Assembly (NCBI RefSeq): GCF_004365875.1
Contig: NZ_SODF01000002.1
Span: 2,296,971 to 2,360,970 of the forward strand
Direction: 5' to 3'
From: Kribbella kalugense
GTDB taxonomy: Bacteria > Actinomycetota > Actinomycetes > Propionibacteriales > Kribbellaceae
DNA: 64,000 nt
A model generated the notes under the pieces. It did no database searches, was not told the origin of the DNA, and saw only the letters and a program-made list of their open reading frames with translations. A program made the translations under genes and the position numbers. Of the stretch, positions 43,700-52,889 are shown one piece after another (positions within the stretch are counted from its first letter, which is position 1; every line of letters starts with the position of its first letter).

Positions 43700-44137
43700 T
43701 CAGCTCCGGTGCAGTTGGTGGAGCTCGGCGGCCACCTGGTTGAAGAGGATCTCGTCGATGACGGCGCCCTCGCGCCGGACCTGCTGCGGGTCGATGCGCA
43801 GGACGCGGTCCAGGCGGACCTCGCTGCGCCGATTCTCCTTGTCCCACGGGCCGCTGCCGATGTCCATCCAGACCCGGCCCCAGCGGGCCTCGTCGGCGGC
43901 GTCGCGGTCGTGGTCCTTGCTGGTCAGGATCAGCGCCAGCAGATACGTCTCGTCGGAGCCGACCACCAGCACCGGCCGGTCCTTGCCCCGGTGGAAGTCC
44001 TCCTCGAACGGCACCCAGGTCCAGACGATCTCGCCCGGATCCGCCACCCCGTCGTCCGGGTGCGGCGTGTACTCGACGTGCACCTTCCCCTCGAAATCCC
44101 CGGGGTACTCGGGCCGCTCAACCACCTCGTCCGCCAT
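43700..44137 (-). CDS. PemK/MazF-like protein
   Basis: 145 residues. The PemK-like barrel is suggested by EIVWTWVPFEED, the RPVLVVGSDETYLLALILTSKDH core and the later SEVRLDRVLRI strand. Members of this longer actinobacterial subgroup are often annotated as toxins. No antitoxin-sized gene is adjacent, so toxin function is uncertain. TACCCT eight nt before the ATG marks a leaderless start. Confidence 0.75.
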   Translation of the reverse strand: MADEVVERPEYPGDFEGKVHVEYTPHPDDGVADPGEIVWTWVPFEEDFHRGKDRPVLVVGSDETYLLALILTSKDHDRDAADEARWGRVWMDIGSGPWDKENRRSEVRLDRVLRIDPQQVRREGAVIDEILFNQVAAELHQLHRS

Positions 44138-44191
44138 GGCTCCCGAGGGTAGCGCCCTCACATCTCACCCACCTCACACCGTTCCACCAAC

Positions 44192-45568
44192 GTGCTCATC
44201 ACGCAGACAAGACCCGTCCATCGCGGCGCGATCCTGGCCGTCCTGCTCACCGGTCAGTTCATGGCCAACATCGATACCGCGGTCGCCAACGTCGCCGGTC
44301 CGTCGATCGGCATCGATCTACACGCCTCGGAGGGGGCCGTCGGCCTGGTCGTCTCCGGGTACGTCGTCGCGTTTGCCGTACTGCTGATCACCGGAGCGCG
44401 CCTCGGCTCGTCGCTGGGCTACCGGCGGACGTTCCTACTCGGCCTGACCGTCTTCACCGCGGCGTCCCTCGCGTGCGGTCTGGCGCCCGGAATCACCACT
44501 CTGATCGTCGCCCGTTTCATCCAGGGCGCCGGCGCCGCGTTGATGGTCCCGCAGGTACTCAGCGGCATCCAGCTGCACTTCCGGGGCCGCGACCGCCTCA
44601 AAGCCCTCGGCTACTTCTCGATCGCGCTGTCCGGCGGTGCCGTCGTCGGCCAGCTCCTCGGCGGCGTACTGATCGCCGCGAACCTCTTCGGCACCGACTG
44701 GCGGCCGATCTTCCTCGTCAACGTCCCCATCGGCATCGCACTCGCCGCAGCCGGCCGCCGTCTGCTCCCTCCCGACCCGCCCGGCCAACGTGATCGCTTG
44801 GACCTCGGCGGCGTACTCGCCTTGTCCACAACGGTTCTGCTTGTCATCGTCCCGCTCCTGCTCGGTGCGGAACGCGGCTGGCCGACCTGGTCCTGGGTCT
44901 GCCTCCTGCTGACCATCCCGGCGCTGGCCCTCTTCGAGTACGGCGAACGTCGTACAGCTGCTCGTGGTGGTCGGCCCCTGATCGCGCGTCAGGTCCTCCG
45001 CAACCCGTCCGTCCGCGCCGGTCTGCTCGCCCACGGCTGCACGTCGGGCACGTACTTCGCCCTGCTCTTCGTACTCGCCCTGTACCTCCAGGGTGGTCTG
45101 CACAAAGGCCCGGCGTACTCGGGCTTCGCCATGGTGGTCTGGGTCGCCGCATTCGGTCTGGCGGGACCGATCCTGCCCCGGCTGCGCAGGGGAGTGCGGT
45201 GGATGCCAGTCATCGGCTGTCTGGTCCTGACGGTCGGCTACCTGTCCGTACTGGCATATCTGCTGCTTGGCGGGCTTACCGGACCGCTCCTGTTCGCGTT
45301 GCTCGGGATAGGCGGCCTGGGGCTCGGTATCAGCGCCAACACCCTCATCGGGGCAGTCACGTCGAGCATGCCCGCGCAGTACGCCGCTGACCTGTCCGGA
45401 GTGGTCGCCACGAACGCACAGCTGTCTGGAGCGCTAGGTGTCGCATTGGCCGGCTCTACCTACGCTGCGCTGGCTGACGACCCCAGTCGGGCGCTAGGTG
45501 TCGTTTTGGTGGGCTTTGTCGTGCTGACGCTGGTAGGAGCGGGTGCGGCTCACCGATTGGTCAGATAG
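44192..45568 (+). CDS. MFS efflux transporter, DHA2-like
   Basis: 458 residues with about 14 hydrophobic segments; NIDTAVANVAGPSIG in helix 1 and GARLGSSLGYRRTFLLG after helix 2 fit the EmrB/QacA group. Probable drug exporter. The GTG start is weakly supported, as no clear ribosome site or -10 box is seen. The 3' end overlaps the convergent GNAT gene by 19 nt. Confidence 0.85.
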   Translation: MLITQTRPVHRGAILAVLLTGQFMANIDTAVANVAGPSIGIDLHASEGAVGLVVSGYVVAFAVLLITGARLGSSLGYRRTFLLGLTVFTAASLACGLAPGITTLIVARFIQGAGAALMVPQVLSGIQLHFRGRDRLKALGYFSIALSGGAVVGQLLGGVLIAANLFGTDWRPIFLVNVPIGIALAAAGRRLLPPDPPGQRDRLDLGGVLALSTTVLLVIVPLLLGAERGWPTWSWVCLLLTIPALALFEYGERRTAARGGRPLIARQVLRNPSVRAGLLAHGCTSGTYFALLFVLALYLQGGLHKGPAYSGFAMVVWVAAFGLAGPILPRLRRGVRWMPVIGCLVLTVGYLSVLAYLLLGGLTGPLLFALLGIGGLGLGISANTLIGAVTSSMPAQYAADLSGVVATNAQLSGALGVALAGSTYAALADDPSRALGVVLVGFVVLTLVGAGAAHRLVR

Positions 45569-46476
45569 CGGTAGCGGTACGCCTCTCGGTAGCCGAGGCG
45601 GGTGTACGTCGACATGGCGGCGGTGTTCTCGAGCAGCACCTCGAGGTAGGTACGCCGCCCGCCATGCGGTCCCGCCCAGCACGCCAGCCCTTGGAGGATC
45701 GCCGTACCCAATCCACGACGCCGGTACGCCGAATCCACCCGGATCGCGTCAACGCCGAGCCAGTGCCCGGTCATCGACCCACGTCCGACGGCCACGACCC
45801 GGCCGTCCAGCGTGATCGAGGCGAACATCGCCTTCGGCGCACCCTCCAGCACCTTCGACGCCGGCGCGGGCGCAGGCCCCTCGAAGGCAGCGGCGTACCA
45901 GGCGTCACCGGGATGCTCCTCGAGCAGTACGTCGTACTCCGGCGCAGCGTTCACGTGGTCGAGCGTGGTGTGCATGACGAGTACGTCGGACTGCCCGGGC
46001 CGCGCGTCGACCCAGCCGACGGCGTGGAGCTCCTCGGCCTCGGGGCTGCCGAGCCGGATCAGCGCCAGCGGCGGCAGACCGCGCTCGTTGTAGAAGGCCT
46101 CGGCTTGCTTGAGGGCGTCCGCTACGGGCATCCCGGGGCTGCCCGCCGGGAGCAGCGAGTTGCCCCGGCCGGTCCAGCCTGACGATGCCCGGAGCAACCA
46201 GTGGCCGACGTACGACGTCTCAGCGGCCGGGCGGCCGAGGGCGGTGGTGAGGAAAAGCTGCTCGACGTCCACGGGGCGGAGCGGCAGTTCGGGGATGGTT
46301 TTGGCCGCTGTCACGTCGGCGACCGGGATCTCGTGGACCGTGCTGTCGGTGTGACGTACGGTCAGGAGGACGGGGGTCCACGCCTGGAGGACGCCGATCA
46401 GGTCGGTCAGACCGCCCGATATCCGGTGCCGGACGACGACACGGTGGCCGATATCACGGGCATCCAGGCCTGACAC
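45550..46476 (-). CDS. GNAT acetyltransferase, CG3035-type N-acetylglutamate synthase-like
   Basis: 308 residues. An N-terminal SH3-like domain (GHRVVVRHRISGGLTDLIGVL, residues 11-30) is followed by a C-terminal GNAT domain with DAIRVDSAYRRRGLG as the acetyl-CoA loop and YTRLGYREAYRYRYL at the end. This two-part layout matches the actinobacterial family related to Corynebacterium Cg3035, proposed as a second N-acetylglutamate synthase. It sits beside fdxA and near dapD, as in other actinobacteria. Confidence 0.75.
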   Translation of the reverse strand: MSGLDARDIGHRVVVRHRISGGLTDLIGVLQAWTPVLLTVRHTDSTVHEIPVADVTAAKTIPELPLRPVDVEQLFLTTALGRPAAETSYVGHWLLRASSGWTGRGNSLLPAGSPGMPVADALKQAEAFYNERGLPPLALIRLGSPEAEELHAVGWVDARPGQSDVLVMHTTLDHVNAAPEYDVLLEEHPGDAWYAAAFEGPAPAPASKVLEGAPKAMFASITLDGRVVAVGRGSMTGHWLGVDAIRVDSAYRRRGLGTAILQGLACWAGPHGGRRTYLEVLLENTAAMSTYTRLGYREAYRYRYLTNR

Positions 46477-46594
46477 GATCCGGACTCCTGGCAGAGTGGG
46501 CGACGTACTACCGTGATACTAGAGACACCGTGCATCACCGCATCGCAGCACCCCGGATTCCGCGCTGCGCTTGCCTGCCATAGGAGGAGTAGCA

Positions 46595-46921
46595 GTGACC
46601 TACGTCATCGCGCAGCCGTGTGTTGACCTGAAGGACCTCGCTTGTGTCGAGGAGTGCCCTGTCGACTGCATCTACGAGGGCAACCGGATGCTGTACATCC
46701 ACCCCGACGAGTGCGTCGACTGCGGAGCCTGTGAGCCGGTCTGCCCGGTGGAGGCGATCTACTACGAGGACGACACCCCGGAGCAGTGGAAGGACTACTA
46801 CACCGCGAACGTCGACTTCTTCAACGACCTCGGTTCGCCGGGCGGCGCGTCCAAGCTCGGCAAGATCGACAAGGACCACCCGTTCATCGCGGCCTTGCCC
46901 CCGCAGGAACACGACGAATAG
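46595..46921 (+). CDS. fdxA: 7Fe ferredoxin
   Basis: 108 residues. Cys9, 17, 21, 25 and Cys40, 43, 46, 50 follow the [3Fe-4S][4Fe-4S] ferredoxin pattern, with the long C-terminal extension of the FdxA family. Low-potential electron carrier. The GTG start after AGGAGGAG is chosen. A perfect terminator hairpin follows. Confidence 0.93.
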   Translation: MTYVIAQPCVDLKDLACVEECPVDCIYEGNRMLYIHPDECVDCGACEPVCPVEAIYYEDDTPEQWKDYYTANVDFFNDLGSPGGASKLGKIDKDHPFIAALPPQEHDE

Positions 46922-46982
46922 GAAAGAGTCGCTGCGCTTCCCCCACGGGGACACAGCGAGTAGTCTCTTCGTTGCAGACTGA

Positions 46983-47012
46983 AGTGGGGCGCTCTCAGGT
47001 GGGCGCCCCACT
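46983..47012. terminator. bidirectional terminator hairpin between fdxA and convergent gene
   Basis: A perfect 10-bp stem AGTGGGGCGC / GCGCCCCACT with a 10-nt loop lies between two convergent genes and can serve both. Confidence 0.8.
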
Positions 47013-47016
47013 GTCA

Positions 47017-47994
47017 TTACTGCTTGAGGACGTCCACGTGGACGTGGTCGAGGTGGCGCAGGATCTTGGGGTCGCCTGAGCGCTCAGGTGGCGTGTAGTC
47101 GCGCCAACCGCTGTCCGACCGCCCGCCCGCCGTCCAGATCTTGTCGCTGAAGATGACTGTCTGGATCTTCAGCAGGTCCGCCCGAGCCACCAGGTACTGC
47201 GCCATCGCCCAGCCCTTGGTCGTGTTCGCAGCCGAGATCGGCCGGACGAACACGTCGACCGCCCGCCCGTCGTAGTGCGCCGACCCCTCCATATGCCCGG
47301 TGCTGACCCCGCCAGCGGCGTACCCACCGGTCGACAGCGTCCCGAACGTCCGGATCAGATCCTTCCGTACGGCGTCCGCCCGCGGAGTCAGCCCGTCCCG
47401 ACCCTCAGCCTCCAGTTGCACCGCGTCGGTGTTCACGGTGCAACTGAAGACACTCTTCGACTGCCCGGTCAGCGCCGACGCCAGCACCCGTGCATCCGCC
47501 TCGTGGTCGGCGTACGCGTTCGGGAACGCGCTCCGCTGCACCTTGTCGGCCGCGACCGTGATCGCAAGCTTCTGGTAGTTCTTGATCTTCACCAGCGCGT
47601 CGTAGAACTTCCCGGTCGCGTGATACGGGTCCTGCACCTCAGCCGCCGTACCCCAGCCCTGCGACGGCCGCTGCTGGAACAGCCCTAGCGAGTCCCGGTC
47701 CCCGTGCGCCAGGTTCCGCAGGTCGGATTCCTGGTACGCCGTGGCGAGCGCGATCGTCGCAGCCCGGGCCGGCAGCCCCCGTCGTACGGCGATGCCCGCG
47801 ATGATCGCCGCCGACTCGGCCTGCTCGAAGTCGAGGACGGTCTGCTGGCCGTTGACCGTGGCCGTGCACTGCTCGCGCGGTGGCAGGAGGTTGCCCACGT
47901 GCTTGCCGCCGAGCCAGGCGATGCCGACGCCGGCCGCGAGCGCGAGCACGCCGATGCCACCCACGGCCACGAGGGCACCACGCTTCACCGGCAT
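47017..47994 (-). CDS. membrane-anchored lysozyme-like cell-wall protein
   Basis: 325 residues. An N-terminal signal anchor (about 8-30) precedes a lysozyme-fold region in which YQESDLRNLAHGDRDSLGLF carries a Glu at the transglycosylase-like position and the GLFQQRPSQGWG motif. The C-terminal half (GSAHYDGRAVDVFVRP, HLDHVHVDV) looks like a metallo-type cell-wall domain with conserved His/Asp. Common in actinobacteria but often misannotated. GGAGCGGT is the ribosome site. Confidence 0.75.
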   Translation of the reverse strand: MPVKRGALVAVGGIGVLALAAGVGIAWLGGKHVGNLLPPREQCTATVNGQQTVLDFEQAESAAIIAGIAVRRGLPARAATIALATAYQESDLRNLAHGDRDSLGLFQQRPSQGWGTAAEVQDPYHATGKFYDALVKIKNYQKLAITVAADKVQRSAFPNAYADHEADARVLASALTGQSKSVFSCTVNTDAVQLEAEGRDGLTPRADAVRKDLIRTFGTLSTGGYAAGGVSTGHMEGSAHYDGRAVDVFVRPISAANTTKGWAMAQYLVARADLLKIQTVIFSDKIWTAGGRSDSGWRDYTPPERSGDPKILRHLDHVHVDVLKQ

Positions 47995-48094
47995 ACCGCT
48001 CCGAACGTCTGGGGGCGGGGGACTAGTTCCGCGTTCACGATCTGGTTGACGTGCGCAGCCTCACGCTGGTTGGAAAAGTCATACTTTCGTAGGG

Positions 48095-49033
48095 TCAGGC
48101 GTTGGCGTGCAGCGCCTCATTGAGCGCGATGCCCTCGCCCTTGCGCGGGCGAGCCTCGACCGCGCCGGTGACCGAGTTGCGGATGAAGAGCAGGCCGGGC
48201 TGACCGGACAGGTCGCGGGCCTTGACCACGGTGCCGTCGGGGAGGGTGACCTTGGTGCCGGCGGTCACGTACAGACCGGCCTCGACGACGCAGTCGTCGC
48301 CGAGTGAGATGCCCGTCCCGCCGTTCGCGCCGAGCAGGCAGCGCTTGCCGATCGAGACGACCTGCTTGCCACCGCCGGACAGCGTTCCCATGATCGACGC
48401 GCCCGCGCCGATGTCGCTGCCGTCGTCGACCACGACACCGGCCACGATCCGGCCTTCGACCATCGACGTACCGAGCGTGCCGGCGTTGAAGTTCACGAAC
48501 CCTTCGTGCATGACCGTGGTGCCCTCGGCCAGGTGTGCGCCCAGCCGGACCCGGTCCGCGTCGCCGATCCGTACGCCGCTCGGGACGACGTAGTCCGTCA
48601 TCCGCGGGAACTTGTCGACGCTGGTCACACTCAGGTGCTGACCGGCCGTGCGGGCGCGGAGTCGCACCTGCTCGATCTCCTCGACCGGGACCGGGCCGAG
48701 CGAGGTCCACGCGTTGTTCGGCAGGGCGGCGAAGAGGCCGTCGAGGTTCACGCCGTGTGGCTTGACCAGCCGGTGCGACAGGAGGTGCAGCCGCAGGTAC
48801 GCGTCCGCGGCGCCGACCGGGGCCTGGTCGAGCGTGATCTCGGTCGCCACGACCTCACGCCGTACCTGTCGCAGGTCGTCGTTGCCCTCGGCCGCGATCA
48901 GCTCGGCCGGTGCCTTGGTGTCCACTGGCCGCTCCCCGAGTTCGGGCGCGGGGTACCAGACGTCGAGGACGTTTCCGGCGGCGGTGACAGTGGCGAGGCC
49001 GAAGCCCCAGGCATGCGTGGCGTTCTCGGTCAT
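48095..49033 (-). CDS. dapD: 2,3,4,5-tetrahydropyridine-2,6-dicarboxylate N-succinyltransferase
   Basis: 312 residues, actinobacterial DapD type. The left-handed beta-helix hexapeptide repeats are visible (EGTTVMHEGFVNFNAG, IVAGVVVDDGSDIGAGASIM, LGANGGTGISLGDDCVVEAG). It catalyses the succinyl-CoA step of the lysine/diaminopimelate pathway in the cytosol. TAAGGT six nt before the ATG indicates a leaderless transcript. It is divergent from the phosphotransferase gene. Confidence 0.95.
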   Translation of the reverse strand: MTENATHAWGFGLATVTAAGNVLDVWYPAPELGERPVDTKAPAELIAAEGNDDLRQVRREVVATEITLDQAPVGAADAYLRLHLLSHRLVKPHGVNLDGLFAALPNNAWTSLGPVPVEEIEQVRLRARTAGQHLSVTSVDKFPRMTDYVVPSGVRIGDADRVRLGAHLAEGTTVMHEGFVNFNAGTLGTSMVEGRIVAGVVVDDGSDIGAGASIMGTLSGGGKQVVSIGKRCLLGANGGTGISLGDDCVVEAGLYVTAGTKVTLPDGTVVKARDLSGQPGLLFIRNSVTGAVEARPRKGEGIALNEALHANA

Positions 49034-49086
49034 GCGTACACCTTAATTCGAGCGCGGGCGCCGACGGTGCATGGTCTACTTTTCGG

Positions 49087-49929
49087 ATGCTTCCTCCATG
49101 GGTTCCTGGTCAGGTGGTTCTGGAGGCTCTGGCAGCGCCGGGCGGTGACGCCGCACACGCGGAGTTGTTGCGGCAGTGGGGATCGTCGGAGGTTTGGCGG
49201 CTGTCGTACGGGCTGCGGAGCGTGATCGTGAAGCGCGGCACCGATGGTCAGGCTGACGAGGCGGGTGCGTACGAGCGTTTCGTCGTACCGCTGGAGCTGC
49301 CCGCGCCGGAGTTGATTTATCGAGAGCGGGATGCCGAGGCCGGGGTGCTCGTGCTCGCGGATGCCGGTCGGGTGACGCTGGAGCAGGAGCCTTCGGCGGA
49401 GGGATTCCTGGCGGCGGCCGAGTTGGTGGCGAGGATCCGGTCGAAGCCGGTTGCCGGCAGCAGCGAGTTCCCGCCGGAGCGGGTGAAGGAGTTGGCGGAC
49501 CGGATCGGGCGGATCGACTTCGACCTCAGTCCGCTGACCGAGGCGCTGGCCGGGTTGCATCGGGACGCTCCGACGGCCGTCGTACACGGGGACTTCGTGC
49601 CGAAGAACCTGGTCACCGATGGCTCGCGATGGACCGCGATCGACTGGCCGGGCGCCTATCTGGCGCCGCATCTGAGTGACCTCTTTACGCTGATCCGCGA
49701 CGCCGAGGCGCTCGGTCACGACCGGGCTGCGATCGTTGCCCACTACATCGATGCCGCGGGCACCGATCCCGCGTTGGTCGAACGTCAGCTGCTGGTCGGC
49801 GGCGGCTGCTTCTTCCTGGTGGCGTTGAGGTTCGTCATGGAGGAAGGTCTGCGCACAGTCCCCGAATCGGTGGATTGGATCGACGGCCTGCTCAGCGAGC
49901 TTGCGGACGTCGTCGGAGCGCTGTCGTGA
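49087..49929 (+). CDS. APH-family phosphotransferase
   Basis: 280 residues. The catalytic loop VVHGDFVPKNLV and the IDWPGAYLAPHLSDL metal motif identify an aminoglycoside phosphotransferase-like kinase of unknown substrate. There is no ribosome site; a TCTACT box lies six nt before the ATG, so a leaderless start is likely. The stop overlaps the next start (GTGA). Confidence 0.87.
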   Translation: MLPPWVPGQVVLEALAAPGGDAAHAELLRQWGSSEVWRLSYGLRSVIVKRGTDGQADEAGAYERFVVPLELPAPELIYRERDAEAGVLVLADAGRVTLEQEPSAEGFLAAAELVARIRSKPVAGSSEFPPERVKELADRIGRIDFDLSPLTEALAGLHRDAPTAVVHGDFVPKNLVTDGSRWTAIDWPGAYLAPHLSDLFTLIRDAEALGHDRAAIVAHYIDAAGTDPALVERQLLVGGGCFFLVALRFVMEEGLRTVPESVDWIDGLLSELADVVGALS

Positions 49930-50819
49930 AACTCCTCGTCCTCGGCGGCACCAAGAACCTCGGCCGCCACGTCGTCGAGGCGGCCGTTGCCTCCGGCCAC
50001 GAGGTAACGCTCTTCAACCGCGGTCTGACGAACCCTGGTCTCTTTCCCTCTGTACGGCGGCTTGTCGGCGAGCGGGCCGCACCCGACGCGCTGGCGTCCG
50101 GCGAGTGGGACGGCGTGATCGACATGTCCGGCTTCCTGGTCCGCGATGTCGGGCTGAGTGCTTCAGTCTTGCGGGATCGCTGTGGTCATTACACGTACAT
50201 GTCCTCGATCGCCGTCTACGCCAGTAAGACCACGCCGGGTATGACGGAATCCGCTCCTCTGCTGCCCTGGCCGACCGGTGCCCCGGAGGATCACTTCACG
50301 ATGGATCTCTACGGCCCTTCGAAGGTCCGGTGTGAATCGTTGCTCACCGCCACTTTCGGCGAACGCATGGCCGGCGTCCGCTCCGGTTTCGTTGTCGGCC
50401 CGTACAACCCCGACTTCGGCAACTGGGGCTGGGCTCTTGGCCGTGGTGAGACCCTGGAATGCGCTGCCCGCCCGGACCAGCCTGTCCAGTACATCGATGC
50501 CCGCGACCTGGCCGCCTTCTTGCTCCGGCTTACGGCCGAGGGGTTGAGCGGGCCGTACAACGCAGTGGGGCCGACCCGCACGATGACGGACCTGGCCGAC
50601 GCTTGGCGTTCCGTCGTACCCAATGCCGGTTCGGTGGATTGGGAGCCGTCCGAGGACCGCTTCCATCTGCCCCGCGACGGGTCGAACGACGGCACGTTCC
50701 AACTCGACAACACTCGAGCTCTGACCGCCGGACTGCGGTTGCGATCGGACGAAGACGCTGCCCGCGACTACATCGCTTGGATCAGGGAAGGGAACACCCC
50801 ACCGGATCCGCCGCACTGA
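49926..50819 (+). CDS. NAD-dependent epimerase/dehydratase-family protein
   Basis: 297 residues, extended SDR. The glycine motif LVLGGTKNLGRH (residues 4-15) and YGPSKVRCE with the Tyr/Lys pair are present; the TKNLGR variant is typical of atypical SDRs that may not act on sugars. It is translationally coupled to the phosphotransferase gene by a 4-nt overlap, so the two may modify one metabolite in sequence. Confidence 0.85.
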   Translation: MKLLVLGGTKNLGRHVVEAAVASGHEVTLFNRGLTNPGLFPSVRRLVGERAAPDALASGEWDGVIDMSGFLVRDVGLSASVLRDRCGHYTYMSSIAVYASKTTPGMTESAPLLPWPTGAPEDHFTMDLYGPSKVRCESLLTATFGERMAGVRSGFVVGPYNPDFGNWGWALGRGETLECAARPDQPVQYIDARDLAAFLLRLTAEGLSGPYNAVGPTRTMTDLADAWRSVVPNAGSVDWEPSEDRFHLPRDGSNDGTFQLDNTRALTAGLRLRSDEDAARDYIAWIREGNTPPDPPH

Positions 50820-50820
50820 T

Positions 50821-51969
50821 TCACCCGCGCTCGCGGTCCTTCGCTGCATGAGATCCGGCTTGGTTGCCCCGGGCACCATCACCGGCCTGCGGCCTCGGCA
50901 CGCTTCCGGCCGGTCCCATGTCTCCCAGCGCCACCTGGGCTGCTTTGGCCTGATCCGCGTCGACCGTCTTTGGGAGCAGTGTGTGCCCGGGCTGTGCGTC
51001 CCGGGTGATCGCGCCGACGGCGGCATTCACGGCCGACGTGCCCGTAGTGCTTGACGACTGCGATCGGCCGATTGCGTCGTACACCGCGACGATCGCACGC
51101 CCACGCGTCTTCTCCGACAAGCTGCTGTCATTCGCCAGGACGTCGACCATAGCGCCGGCGCGCTCGGCCGGAGCAGCCTGCACCAACGCGGTCAACGCAC
51201 TCGCCTTGTCCAGCTCGGTGTACGCGCTCAGCTGCTCACCAAGTCCCTCAGCGATCGCCGTCGCCGAGTCTGGCGTCGCCTGCCTGAACCCATCCGCCAG
51301 CTCAGGCACCCCGAGCCCCTCGCAGATCGCCGGACCATGAACCTTCGCCCACGCGTTGTCCGCCCCATAATCCAGTACGTCGTTGTGCCGCGACTCGATC
51401 CACGTCGCCGAGACCGCGCCGGCAACCCCAACCCCACCGACCGCAAGCCCGATCTGCCACGGCGACGTCAACCCCAACGGCGCCGCGATGTCGTGAACCG
51501 CGGTCGACATGGTGTGCACGACATTCCAAGCCGGCACGTTGCTAGACGAGCCGGATGGAATCGCGGTCACACCGGCCCATACAGCGCCAGCGGCGACACC
51601 AGCGGCCGCATCCCGAGCGGCGTCCCGCGCCACGAGTCGCGCACGACGATGGTTCTGCGAGCTACCGGTCGGGTTAGCCATCAGCTGCACGTTCGCCGCA
51701 ATGACATTCTGAAGCGCCGCCACGGTCCGCGCCGTCTGCCGCGGATCCTCGATCGACCCGCTCCGCTCCGCCAGCTGACGCAGTACCTGCCCATCCCGCC
51801 GCCCGATCTGGACAGATCCGTCCTTCCGAACGCGCGTCCGCCCCCACGTCGCCAGGTGATACCGCCCGCCGCCCCCACTCAACTGCGGCAGCCGCGCCGC
51901 CACCTCACGATGAAGATCCGCAAGCAACTCGAAGTACTCCGGCATCCGCGAAGGCTGATCCTCGGTCAA
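50821..51969 (-). CDS. uncharacterised protein with central hydrophobic region
   Basis: 382 residues, no recognised family. An N-terminal soluble helical part (1-105) leads to an Ala/Gly/Val-rich region (about 115-205) with one or two possible membrane helices (WQIGLAVGGVGVAGAVSA), then an Ala-rich helical C-terminal half ending in a Gly/Arg tail. It overlaps the 79-residue gene upstream by 4 nt. The stop lies two nt from the convergent epimerase stop. It could be a cell-surface or secreted effector, but nothing proves this. Confidence 0.6.
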   Translation of the reverse strand: MTEDQPSRMPEYFELLADLHREVAARLPQLSGGGGRYHLATWGRTRVRKDGSVQIGRRDGQVLRQLAERSGSIEDPRQTARTVAALQNVIAANVQLMANPTGSSQNHRRARLVARDAARDAAAGVAAGAVWAGVTAIPSGSSSNVPAWNVVHTMSTAVHDIAAPLGLTSPWQIGLAVGGVGVAGAVSATWIESRHNDVLDYGADNAWAKVHGPAICEGLGVPELADGFRQATPDSATAIAEGLGEQLSAYTELDKASALTALVQAAPAERAGAMVDVLANDSSLSEKTRGRAIVAVYDAIGRSQSSSTTGTSAVNAAVGAITRDAQPGHTLLPKTVDADQAKAAQVALGDMGPAGSVPRPQAGDGARGNQAGSHAAKDRERG

Positions 51970-52205
51970 CTTCTGTCTCCCACAACTTCCCCGAGCTCCT
52001 CAACAACCTGCTCAAGAGGCTCACACAAATCCAGCAACGCCATCTCCTCCGCCATGTCCCCTGCCTGACTGGCGATCCGATCAATCTCCTCAATCCCCAC
52101 CCGAGCAGCCACCAACAACTCCCCAGGCGGCCCCACCACCCCAAACACCCCATCCAGAACCCCGCGAGCCCTCGCCATCCGCACCCCAGCCTCATCACCA
52201 CTCAC
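51966..52205 (-). CDS. small acidic helical protein coupled to the 382-residue gene
   Basis: 79 residues, acidic, almost all helical (RARGVLDGVFGVVGPPGEL, then MAEEMALLDLCEPLEQVVEE). Size and helix pattern recall small partner or chaperone proteins of larger exported proteins, but no WXG motif is present. TAGCGT lies six nt before the GTG start, marking a leaderless mRNA for the two-gene unit. Confidence 0.6.
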   Translation of the reverse strand: MSGDEAGVRMARARGVLDGVFGVVGPPGELLVAARVGIEEIDRIASQAGDMAEEMALLDLCEPLEQVVEELGEVVGDRS

Positions 52206-52418
52206 ATCCCGACGCTAAGGCCCCCACCGGCTCACCCCGCCTGCCTTTCGACCCTGCTCGAAATGGTGTCCGCTGAGCACGCGTGGGAGCTGCCGTTCGG
52301 AGATTGCCAGCGCTTCCAGCGCGGCATCGCAGGCTCGTTGACTAGGGTTCATCCGTGCGCCTCCGAGCAGCGATCGTGCTCGACGAGAGGCCCGACTGGC
52401 GCCACGGGAGGCGACGCG

Positions 52419-52889
52419 ATGATCGGCTATGCCCTGCATAGAGATCCTGTCTGGCGCGAACGCGCAAACTTCATCGTCAACGCTCCGATCGAAGAATCAT
52501 CGACGATCCACACCGAGCAACTGTGGACCCGTCGCGACCCAGCCACCCAACTCCACGAAATATGCTGCATCCCATTCCTCATCTACGACCTCGCCTTAGG
52601 TGACATGGTCGCTGTCAGCGCCGTCGAGGATGGGAGCTACGTTCTCGACCGGGTAATTGCCGCCTCGGGACACCTGACCTTCCGAATCTACTTCGGGCAA
52701 ACAGAACCACGCCTCCAAGCTGATGTGATGACCGATCTGGCCAAAGCCCCAATCCGCATGGAACGCTTCTCAGAGAACGTCGTCGCCCTGGACATCGAGC
52801 AAAAAGATTCACCTCAGAGACTGGCCGACTATCTCGCCCAGGCTCAAGATGAAGGAAAGCTCGTCTACGAAACCGGCCGGACGCTGTGA
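52419..52889 (+). CDS. DUF4265-domain protein
   Basis: 156 residues. The family core is W-R-DPATQLHEICCIPFLIYDLAL-GD-V (residues 36-68 region), matching DUF4265 in which a Trp, paired Cys and YDLALGD are conserved. Function unknown. The ATG after GGGAGG is chosen. A+T content of the coding sequence is visibly higher than in neighbouring household genes (several AAA, ATT and GAA codons), suggesting acquisition. It overlaps the following fragment by 4 nt. Confidence 0.72.
   Translation: MIGYALHRDPVWRERANFIVNAPIEESSTIHTEQLWTRRDPATQLHEICCIPFLIYDLALGDMVAVSAVEDGSYVLDRVIAASGHLTFRIYFGQTEPRLQADVMTDLAKAPIRMERFSENVVALDIEQKDSPQRLADYLAQAQDEGKLVYETGRTL

Noticed and set aside
52355..52441. Short leaderless frame after TAGGGT at 52343-52348
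   Set aside because: A GTG lies six nt after the box, but the frame is only 28 codons and overlaps the DUF4265 start; it may be part of the leader of that gene and was not called.
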